Assembly: GCA_002495055.1 (NCBI GenBank) | Contig: DADR01000027.1 | Coordinates: 3,491 to 15,530, forward strand | Origin: Methanoregula sp. UBA247 | GTDB taxonomy: Archaea; Halobacteriota; Methanomicrobia; Methanomicrobiales; Methanospirillaceae | Direction: 5' to 3' | Length of the DNA: 12,040 nucleotides | Shown: in pieces, positions 7,757 to 12,040 of the stretch | Position numbering within the stretch: the first letter of the stretch is position 1 | Layout: the number at the start of each line of letters is the position of its first letter | Position numbers and translations under genes: made by a program | Notes under the pieces: model-generated | What the model saw: the letters and a program-made list of their open reading frames with translations, nothing else | Database searches by the model: none | Told to the model about the DNA's origin: nothing

Positions 7757-7794
7757 ATTAATCACGACCATTAAGATTAATCGCAGCGATTAAC
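7757..7794. repeat. tandem dyad, two 19-bp units of TTAAT-N7-ATTAA (operator candidate)
   Basis: Two adjacent 19-bp units begin at 7757 and 7776. Each reads ATTAATC, six bases, ATTAA, one base. Inside each unit is a TTAAT / ATTAA inverted repeat (7758-7774 and 7777-7793) with a 7-bp centre, and the second is a perfect 17-bp dyad, TTAATCGCAGCGATTAA. The centres are 19 bp apart, close to two helical turns, as expected for two dimers bound on one face of DNA. The array is directly upstream of the putative kinase TATA box, so an activator or repressor of the kinase gene is the simplest reading. The regulator is unknown. Confidence 0.55.
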
Positions 7795-7949
7795 ATCGCC
7801 GTAAAAATGCATAATTCTTTTATCCCCGGACTTATATTCCTTTAGTCTTTCCCGCTGCAAGGAGTTTTACAACCAACTGTGTTGTTCAGCTGGCATCAGG
7901 ATCCTTCTTTTTGCGAGGTATGTAATAAAACAAAAAAATAGGTAGGATT
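7795..7949. other. rest of the gap between the HEAT gene and the kinase gene
   Basis: No convincing gene is present. A TATA-like CTTATATT (about 7831-7838) reads on the plus strand. About 40 bp on is an imperfect stem CCAACTG (7874-7880) / CAGCTGG (7888-7894), followed shortly by a T-rich stretch, CTTCTTTTTG. A very short GTG-started frame overlaps it but has no properly spaced ribosome binding site. Confidence 0.3.
7924..7939 (-). terminator. T-rich terminator of the HEAT-repeat gene
   Basis: On the minus strand, 10 nt after the stop of the HEAT-repeat gene, the sequence reads ATTTTTTTGTTTTATT. This is a typical archaeal oligo-T termination tract. It separates the HEAT gene from the co-directional kinase gene. 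Confidence 0.55.
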
Positions 7950-8552
7950 TTACTTCATCGCTTCAGTGATTGCTTCCTTTACCTTCTCATCAGATTCTGT
8001 TTCAAGCACTTGTCTAAGGGCATCGTGCACTTTTTTTCCGCCAATAGCACCAAGCGCCTTTACTGCCATCATCCGGACATACCTGTTCTCATCTTTTAAC
8101 AGGATTATCATCGGATCTATAGCCTCTGAGTCGCCGAATTCGCGAAGCCCTTTTGCAGCCATATATCGCACGTGATCACGGTTATCCTTAAGTGCCTGGA
8201 TAAGTGGCTGGACTGCTTTTTCATCAGCTATCTTACCCAGTGCTTCAGCCGCACGGTACCGGGTCTCCCACTTGGGTTGTTTCATCGCAGCAGACAGCGG
8301 TTCGATTGCTGCTTTGCCAATTGCCGACAGGGCAAGTGTTGCCTGTTCGCGAACGGACTTGTCAAAGTCACCCAGCGCTTCGATAAGTGGCTGGATGGCT
8401 CGGGGGTTCTTTGCTTTCCCGAGGAGGTATGCGGCATATTGCCGGACCAACGGATCTGTGCTGTCACGAAGGTCGTGAACCAGACCTTCAATTCCCTTTT
8501 TCTCAAGTTCCTCTGCCCTCTCCGGTTTTTCGGGCATATTTATTTCAGCCAT
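7950..8552 (-). CDS. HEAT-repeat (PBS lyase-type repeat) protein
   Basis: The product is a 200-residue soluble alpha-solenoid, probably a protein-binding scaffold; no catalytic motif is visible. After a charged N-terminal helix (8-30), five HEAT-like units of about 30 residues follow, at about 32-62, 63-92, 94-123, 125-154 and 155-185. Each carries the V-R-x-x-A-x-x-A-L-G-x-I and A-I/V-x-P-L-I-x-A-L pattern, and a partial sixth unit ends the protein. The frame is open for 19 more codons upstream, but those would lie across the TATA box at 8582-8589. ATG 8552 has GGAG at 5 nt spacing, so it is taken as the start. The gene appears monocistronic, with its own promoter and T-run terminator. Such proteins are common in methanogens and their partners are mostly unknown. 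Confidence 0.9.
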   Translation of the reverse strand: MAEINMPEKPERAEELEKKGIEGLVHDLRDSTDPLVRQYAAYLLGKAKNPRAIQPLIEALGDFDKSVREQATLALSAIGKAAIEPLSAAMKQPKWETRYRAAEALGKIADEKAVQPLIQALKDNRDHVRYMAAKGLREFGDSEAIDPMIILLKDENRYVRMMAVKALGAIGGKKVHDALRQVLETESDEKVKEAITEAMK

Positions 8553-8557
8553 AATTT

Positions 8558-8561
8558 CTCC
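8558..8561 (-). promoter_or_regulatory. ribosome binding site that decides the HEAT gene start
   Basis: On the minus strand GGAG precedes ATG 8552 by 5 nt (GGAGAAATTATG). Together with the TATA box further upstream it favours the 200-residue protein over a 219-residue version. Confidence 0.65.
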
Positions 8562-8581
8562 ATGATGTATCTCCCGTATTG

Positions 8582-8589
8582 TTATATAA
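8582..8589 (-). promoter_or_regulatory. TATA box of the HEAT-repeat gene
   Basis: The minus strand reads CTTATATAAC, a near-ideal archaeal box A. Transcription would start roughly 25 bp downstream, near 8560, just ahead of the GGAG site. The core TTATATAA is symmetrical, so its direction is inferred from the adjoining gene. Confidence 0.65.
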
Positions 8590-8728
8590 GGAAGATCACG
8601 GGGATACACCTGTAATTCTCATGTACCTCTCCCGAAGTTTTTACCCATCGGAGTTAAGCCCGGGGACATACCCCACTAAAAAAAATCTGTCAATAATAAC
8701 TGCAAAACAATTCGAAGTCTACGACGGA

Positions 8729-8737
8729 TATAAATAT
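8729..8737 (+). promoter_or_regulatory. TATA box of the DUF4349 gene, giving a leaderless mRNA
   Basis: TATAAATAT is centred about 27 bp before ATG 8760, which places the predicted transcription start at the start codon itself. There is no Shine-Dalgarno sequence before that ATG, in agreement with a leaderless transcript. Confidence 0.7.
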
Positions 8738-8759
8738 TTCACACGGCGATGCATTGTGT

Positions 8760-9662
8760 ATGAACAATAAAGTCATTACACTTCTTGTGGTGTGCATAGC
8801 AATGGTTGCAGCAGCCGGGTGCATGGGATTTCAAGACACAGGTGTTGATCAGACCTCCTCATCCCAGGATACCAGCAATGGACGCGTTCAGTCCGAATCC
8901 AAAGGGGTATACTCTGGTCCGGCTTCCACACCCGTTCCAACGTTCGCTCCGGCCCAATCCGGATCAGGTACTTCCGGTGTTGAGACAAAGATCATCAAAA
9001 CTGCCTTCATCACTTTAGAAGTAAATGACGTGCCCGGTTCGGTCGAAACTCTCAAAAGCCTTGCAGCCCAGAAGGGAGGCTACATCTCTTCGACTAATAT
9101 CCAGAAAAATTATAACAACCGTCTTTCGGGTTCGGTAATTCTCCGTGTTCCTGCAGCAGAATTTGATACCACACTTACCGGGGTCAGGGCTCTCGGCACG
9201 GTCAAATCAGCGTCAACCCAGGGACAGGATGTGACCGAAGAATATGTCGACCTCCAGGCTCAGAAAGTCTCGTACCAGAACCAGCTGGCGCAATATAATG
9301 AGATCATGAAAAAAGCGGTAAAGGTGGAGGATGTGATTACTGTTCAGCAGCAGATAGACCGGGTCCAGACAGAACTAAACCGGCTGGAGGGGCGACTGAA
9401 ATTCCTTAACAGCCGGATTGATCTCTCAACGATTACCGTGAACCTCCAGGAACCCGAACCAGTCGGGGGTGAGACCGGGTACAGCTTTGTATCGACGATC
9501 AATGAAGGGATTGTAGGATTTTTCGGAATGATCAGTGCCCTGATAATCATCCTTTTCACCCTGCTTCCGCTGCTCCTCCTTGGTGGAGCTGCATATGGGG
9601 TCTACCGCTGGAGAAAAGGAAGAACCAGTGCAGCTCCTCCAGAAACTCCTGAAAAGAAATAA
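8760..9662 (+). CDS. DUF4349 lipoprotein, membrane-anchored at both ends
   Basis: The 300-residue product has a lipoprotein signal peptide with lipobox A-A-G-C, predicting lipid attachment at Cys21, then a low-complexity Ser/Thr/Gln/Pro linker up to about 75. The DUF4349 domain follows: a conserved K-T-A-F-I-T-L-E-V start at 80-88, then V-I-L-R-V-P-A-A-E-F-D near 126-136 and the T-E-E-Y-V-D-L-Q motif at 159-166. Next comes a long coiled coil at about 163-217, then a membrane helix at about 255-282 and a basic cytoplasmic tail. This is the usual full-length arrangement for the family in archaea and bacteria; its function is not established. An in-frame TTG at 8754 is rejected because it would lie before the predicted transcription start. 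The gene stands alone, with a strong TATA box and T-rich terminators after it. Confidence 0.92.
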   Translation: MNNKVITLLVVCIAMVAAAGCMGFQDTGVDQTSSSQDTSNGRVQSESKGVYSGPASTPVPTFAPAQSGSGTSGVETKIIKTAFITLEVNDVPGSVETLKSLAAQKGGYISSTNIQKNYNNRLSGSVILRVPAAEFDTTLTGVRALGTVKSASTQGQDVTEEYVDLQAQKVSYQNQLAQYNEIMKKAVKVEDVITVQQQIDRVQTELNRLEGRLKFLNSRIDLSTITVNLQEPEPVGGETGYSFVSTINEGIVGFFGMISALIIILFTLLPLLLLGGAAYGVYRWRKGRTSAAPPETPEKK

Positions 9663-9666
9663 TAAT

Positions 9667-9710
9667 AAAAATTGTAATTTTTTTTCTGCTTAAGCAGCAT
9701 TCTGTTTTTT
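9667..9710 (+). terminator. terminator region of the DUF4349 gene
   Basis: Just past the stop codon there is an AAAATT / AATTTT inverted repeat running into a T8 tract (9678-9685). A perfect 12-bp palindrome CTGCTTAAGCAG (9686-9697) follows, and then a T6 run (9705-9710). The repeated hairpin and T-run signals make this a convincing termination zone for the plus strand. Confidence 0.65.
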
Positions 9711-9791
9711 AAAGAGCTCATCAATCATTTTAAGATCGGTCGATTCAGAGATCGAAGGGGCACCTCCTGTGACCTCCGAGATACCTGGCTG
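9690..9791 (-). pseudogene. possible C-terminal gene remnant
   Basis: On the minus strand, 33 sense codons end at a TAA (9690-9692). The translation has natural protein composition (…S-E-V-T-G-G-A-P-S-I-S-E-S…, then L-K-M-I-D-E-L-F-K-K-Q-N-A-A). The frame is closed upstream by TGA (9792-9794), and there is no start codon except a Met 12 residues from the end. It could be the decayed tail of a lost gene or a chance frame. I do not recognise the family. Confidence 0.2.
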
Positions 9792-9867
9792 TCAGATGGA
9801 AGATCAGATGCCTTTTTGCCATACCATAGTCGCAAGAAGGGTCAGTTATTCGCAGGAAAATGAATCG

Positions 9868-9894
9868 GGAAAATGGTATTTTTCCGGTTTTTTT
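9868..9894 (+). terminator. hairpin plus T7, intrinsic-terminator-like
   Basis: GGAAAA (9868-9873) pairs with TTTTCC (9880-9885) around a 6-nt loop and is followed by GG and seven T (9888-9894). It could be a backup terminator for the lipoprotein transcript, or it could protect against convergent transcription. No plus-strand gene lies directly before it. Confidence 0.4.
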
Positions 9895-9958
9895 ATCTAT
9901 GACGATTCATAGTAATGCCGGTATCAGGTAACGCCAATCGATCTGAATCCGATAAGGA

Positions 9959-11263
9959 TCAGAACCCGACATTGGCAGGACTGTTTCCCGGAGCGGCAGG
10001 ACTGGTTGCATCTCCTGTCGGGGTAATGGTGGTCTTTGTGGGGATAACAGTGGCTCCGGTAGTTTTCACGGGGATTGCAGCGGTTGTGTTTGAATCACCC
10101 GCACCGGGTGTGTTTCCTGAACCATTGGAAATCATCGGGTAGAGGAAAAAACCACCCAAAACAATTGCAATGATTATAATAACCACAATAATGCCAATAA
10201 CTGCCTTTTTTCCGGGTTTAAAGATGAATCCTTCCCAGGGTTTCCTGGGAACCTGGGGTGTGCTGGTGGGAGATGTGGATTCAGACGGTTGTGAATCAAT
10301 AATTATCGGTGGAATAATATCGGGTTTCTCATCAGTCTCCTCAAATTTTGGTTCTGGTTCGTGTGCAGCTGGCACCGGGAATGAAATATCGGGTTCCTGT
10401 TCAGGCAGAATCCCTGGTTCTTCAAAACCCCCCCACCGGGGATTGTCGGAGATCCTATCTATTCTGGGTCCAATGAAGGATTCAAAGGTTTTTCTATCCT
10501 TTTCAATTGACTGAATGGTTGTTTCTGCTCCCTTTGCCGGAATTTCGGATACTCCTGAGGGTGGGATTGCGGGGACTGTTTCACTACCAGGCACAATGAT
10601 CCTTGATCCACACCGGTCGCAATATCCGGATCCATCCGGCACACGGTTACCGCATCGTGAACAATAGGTACCAAACTGCAGAGGTGAAGGCTCATATTCT
10701 GCCTTTTCCAGATTCGTTGAAACGGGGAAAGGGCGTTTTTCAATAATCTTTTTTGCAGGAGAGATTTTTTCCGGTTCATTTGGTCCCGGAGTATTCTCCG
10801 GGGCCGGAATATTCTGAACTCCGGGTACTTGTATCACTTCAATCCTTGGCGAAGGTACCTTACCGGATCTCCTGGGAGCCTGCCCGGGAACGGGGACGAT
10901 TTTACGGATAACCTGGTCAAATTTTGAGGATGTGTTCTCCTTTAACGCTTTCAACCACGCATCCCGCTCCCTGATCCGGTTCCCACCAGTCTGGCGGGAA
11001 AACGTCAGAATCATCTGCCGTTTTTCACCGGCTCTGGTCATAACTGTCAGGGTAATGATCTGGTCACGTATTGCGTTCTCTCCCGCTTCAGCGTCTTTAA
11101 TCGTGACAAGCTGTATCTCTCTGGGGGGCAGGAGATTGGTTGCCCTGTCAACTAAAATGATCCGTTTATTAGTAAGGATACCCTCGAAGGGGATCGATTT
11201 GACATAGACTCCCGGGGTCCGGAAAACAATGTTTTCATCGCTGCGCAGTTCTGGTTCGCCCAT
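9959..11263 (-). CDS. Membrane protein with N-terminal PH-like domain and zinc ribbon
   Basis: Numbered from ATG 11263 (434 aa). Residues 7 to about 110 look like a short PH/GRAM-type domain, with N-K-R-I-I-L-V-D at 32-39, a feature of such membrane-associated folds. A Pro-rich linker follows, then a zinc ribbon with Cys201, Cys204, Cys215 and Cys218 (C-x2-C-x10-C-x2-C). A second long Pro/Glu-rich linker reaches one membrane helix at about 354-376 (A-V-I-G-I-I-V-V-I-I-I-I-A-I-V-L-G-G), and a Thr/Pro-rich tail of about 55 residues is predicted to lie outside. Most of the protein would be cytoplasmic. Function is unknown; the layout suggests a scaffold or sensor rather than an enzyme. The frame also opens at ATG 11275 (adding M-C-C-V), but the AGGA there is only 1 nt before that ATG, so 11263 is preferred with modest confidence. 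It is divergent from the YkgJ-like gene. Confidence 0.82.
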   Translation of the reverse strand: MGEPELRSDENIVFRTPGVYVKSIPFEGILTNKRIILVDRATNLLPPREIQLVTIKDAEAGENAIRDQIITLTVMTRAGEKRQMILTFSRQTGGNRIRERDAWLKALKENTSSKFDQVIRKIVPVPGQAPRRSGKVPSPRIEVIQVPGVQNIPAPENTPGPNEPEKISPAKKIIEKRPFPVSTNLEKAEYEPSPLQFGTYCSRCGNRVPDGSGYCDRCGSRIIVPGSETVPAIPPSGVSEIPAKGAETTIQSIEKDRKTFESFIGPRIDRISDNPRWGGFEEPGILPEQEPDISFPVPAAHEPEPKFEETDEKPDIIPPIIIDSQPSESTSPTSTPQVPRKPWEGFIFKPGKKAVIGIIVVIIIIAIVLGGFFLYPMISNGSGNTPGAGDSNTTAAIPVKTTGATVIPTKTTITPTGDATSPAAPGNSPANVGF

Positions 11264-11305
11264 TACACAACACATTTCCTAATCCTAGGTTAAAAAAGTG
11301 TAGGA

Positions 11306-11338
11306 TGATACTGGTATGATAAGAGATACATGGTATCA
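11306..11338. repeat. interrupted dyad between divergent genes
   Basis: Outer arms TGATAC (11306-11311) and GTATCA (11333-11338) enclose inner arms GTAT (11314-11317) and ATAC (11326-11329), joined by two possible G-T pairs and one bulged A, with an 8-nt loop. It lies between the starts of the minus-strand zinc-ribbon gene and the plus-strand YkgJ-like gene, so it could be a shared operator. A hairpin in a transcript is less likely, as it would lie upstream of both predicted transcription starts. Confidence 0.4.
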
Positions 11339-11368
11339 AAACTGCTTCAGAATCCATCACCGGCAACG

Positions 11369-11378
11369 TTTTAATATG
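11369..11378 (+). promoter_or_regulatory. possible TATA box of the YkgJ-like gene
   Basis: TTTTAATATG is a plausible box A. It would start transcription near 11400, leaving a leader of about 40 nt that contains the GGGTGG site (11428-11433), 6 nt before ATG 11440. Confidence 0.45.
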
Positions 11379-11439
11379 ATTCCGGCTCCATGTACCATTC
11401 AGTTCATACCAGAAATTTTTTAAAGTCGGGTGGATTTTG

Positions 11440-11910
11440 ATGGTGTTTATCTGCCGTCAATGTGGAACATGTTGCATGTTTATGGGCGACTATATCTCAA
11501 TCGAACACCAGAACGGTCCCTTTGAATTTGCCTGCGAATCAGTTTCGACCGGCACACCATTTATTGCCAGTATCGATGAAGATAAACGGGAAATATTTCT
11601 GGACACCACATTTTCGGATCTTCATCCGACAGCATGCCGGTTTCTCAGGCCTGATGGGGATCATATACGATGCACGATCCACGAATCAAGTCCCTGTCAG
11701 TGCAAGTTCTACCGGTGTGTTGTTATGAAAATTTTTGATAAGGACGGAATTCCTGTTGGCTTTGTGAACGGCAATCTTTCACTGCATTCTGATGATCTAC
11801 ATCTGCGGGCTCTGTGGGAAGAGGCGGGGCGGAAAATCTCTCTCCGTTCTGATGATGCTGAAATACAGTTGCAGCAATACCTGGCAGACAAAGGATATCG
11901 TATCGAATGA
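11440..11910 (+). CDS. YkgJ-family cysteine-cluster protein
   Basis: This 156-residue cytoplasmic protein carries the family's metal-binding signature. The N-terminal motif is C-R-Q-C-G-T-C-C (Cys5, 8, 11, 12). The second half carries A-C-R-F-L (Cys66), C-T-I-H-E-S-S-P-C (Cys78 and Cys86), and C-K-F-Y-R-C (Cys88 and Cys93). Together they give the eight or more Cys expected to hold zinc or an iron-sulfur cluster; which metal is not known. Length is typical, and the C-terminal third is acidic and helical. Family members are widespread in methanogens, generally with no assigned function. An in-frame TTG lies immediately before the chosen ATG (11437); ATG with GGGTGG at 6 nt spacing is preferred. 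No co-transcribed partner is visible. Confidence 0.88.
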   Translation: MVFICRQCGTCCMFMGDYISIEHQNGPFEFACESVSTGTPFIASIDEDKREIFLDTTFSDLHPTACRFLRPDGDHIRCTIHESSPCQCKFYRCVVMKIFDKDGIPVGFVNGNLSLHSDDLHLRALWEEAGRKISLRSDDAEIQLQQYLADKGYRIE

Positions 11911-11924
11911 ACTGTGACGGTTAT

Positions 11925-11976
11925 AATACCGGATAACAGGTTAAAAGGGGTATTTCTTAAAAAAACAGTACTTTTT
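11925..11976 (+). terminator. possible terminator after the YkgJ-like gene
   Basis: An inverted repeat AATACC (11925-11930) / GGTATT (11949-11954) with an 18-nt loop is followed by AT-rich sequence and then CTTTTTATC. The stem is short, so support is weak. It fits the need to stop transcription before the convergent tRNA gene. Confidence 0.3.
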
Positions 11977-12001
11977 ATCCCATCATTTTTATCAAAGAAC
12001 T

Positions 12002-12006
12002 AAAAA
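12002..12006 (-). terminator. oligo-T tract after the tRNA
   Basis: On the minus strand, 5 nt after the tRNA 3' end, the sequence reads TTTTT (in TTGTCTTTTTAG), a common end signal for archaeal tRNA transcripts. Confidence 0.5.
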
Positions 12007-12011
12007 GACAA

Positions 12012-12040
12012 CGCCCAGGTCGGAATTCGAATCCGAGTCG
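12012..12040 (-). tRNA. 3' part of a tRNA, probably tRNA-Asp (runs off the window)
   Basis: The minus strand shows the end of a tRNA: a variable-loop stretch C-G-A-C, a T-arm with 5-bp stem TCGGA / TTCCGA-compatible arm (12020-12036) around the loop TTCGAAT, the 3' acceptor strand CCTGGGC (12019-12013) and discriminator G (12012). No CCA is encoded, as usual in archaea. G73 with a 5' partner that must read GCCCAGG fits archaeal tRNA-Asp best, but the anticodon lies outside the window. The T-stem pair next to the loop is A-T instead of the nearly invariant G53-C61. Confidence 0.75.

Larger units (their letters stand above)
9663..9958. other. intergenic gap of about 300 bp
   Basis: Between the DUF4349 stop and the convergent zinc-ribbon gene I find no credible intact gene. 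The gap holds the DUF4349 terminators, the possible minus-strand remnant at 9690-9791, a second hairpin and T-run at 9868-9894, and a short perfect inverted repeat CTATGA-CGAT-TCATAG at 9897-9912. Confidence 0.6.

Noticed and set aside
7876..7941. GTG-started micro-frame of about 20 codons containing a C-x-x-C
   Set aside because: The AAGGAG upstream is too far from the GTG, the frame overlaps a stem-loop and ends in the terminator of the neighbouring gene.
8172..8615. 147-codon plus-strand frame opposite the HEAT-repeat gene
   Set aside because: The minus strand shows five clear HEAT-like repeats; the plus frame is Cys/Phe-rich with no domain.
8662..8674. GGGG-ACATA-CCCC hairpin followed by an A-run in the HEAT/DUF4349 gap
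   Set aside because: The stem is only 4 bp and is followed by A rather than T on the plus strand; on the minus strand the T-run precedes the hairpin, so it does not fit a terminator.
9915..10514. Two plus-strand frames opposite the zinc-ribbon protein
   Set aside because: They mirror the hydrophobic and Pro/Thr-rich segments of the minus-strand gene, which has a clear zinc ribbon and membrane helix and reads without a break.
1..12040. CRISPR array, insertion sequence, prophage or defence system
   Set aside because: No regularly spaced repeats, transposase or integrase motifs, terminal inverted repeats or defence-type domains are seen on either strand; the genes are mostly ordinary methanogen functions.

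Overview
The window looks like part of the chromosome of a methanogenic archaeon, most likely of the order Methanomicrobiales; genus cannot be fixed from the sequence. The basis is a nickel/cobalt uptake system coupled to a sirohydrochlorin/cobyrinate a,c-diamide synthase, archaeal TATA boxes about 26 bp before start codons, a mix of Shine-Dalgarno-led and apparently leaderless genes, a membrane histidine kinase of the methanogen type, an archaeal lipoprotein, and a tRNA that ends without an encoded CCA.

Left part (1-3688, plus strand): a tightly packed operon of cbiN, cbiQ, cbiO and cbiA/cfbB, probably continuing from a cbiM just outside the window. CbiM, CbiN, CbiQ and CbiO form an energy-coupling-factor importer for Ni2+ or Co2+. 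The last gene, which overlaps cbiO by 4 bp, makes the a,c-diamide of Ni-sirohydrochlorin (coenzyme F430 route) or of cobyrinate (B12 route). The operon therefore links metal import to the tetrapyrrole step that uses it. CbiO carries an extra C-terminal domain of roughly 115 residues that I do not recognise.

Next (3689-5545): ilvD, dihydroxyacid dehydratase for branched-chain amino acids, with its own promoter region, a TTG start set by a strong ribosome binding site, and a hairpin terminator.

Middle (5546-8552, minus strand): an orphan membrane sensor kinase, in which the usual phosphoacceptor histidine appears to be arginine, and a HEAT-repeat protein. The 235 bp between them hold a tandem pair of dyads (TTAAT-N7-ATTAA, 19 bp apart) just upstream of the kinase promoter.

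Right part (8553-12040): a leaderless DUF4349 lipoprotein (plus), a gap of about 300 bp with terminators and a possible gene remnant, a PH-like/zinc-ribbon membrane protein (minus), a divergent YkgJ-type cysteine-cluster protein (plus), and the 3' part of a tRNA, probably tRNA-Asp, on the minus strand at the window edge.

I see no CRISPR array, insertion sequence, prophage or obvious defence island. The parts that deserve a second look are the kinase's missing histidine, the tandem dyad upstream of it, the CbiO extension and the zinc-ribbon membrane protein.
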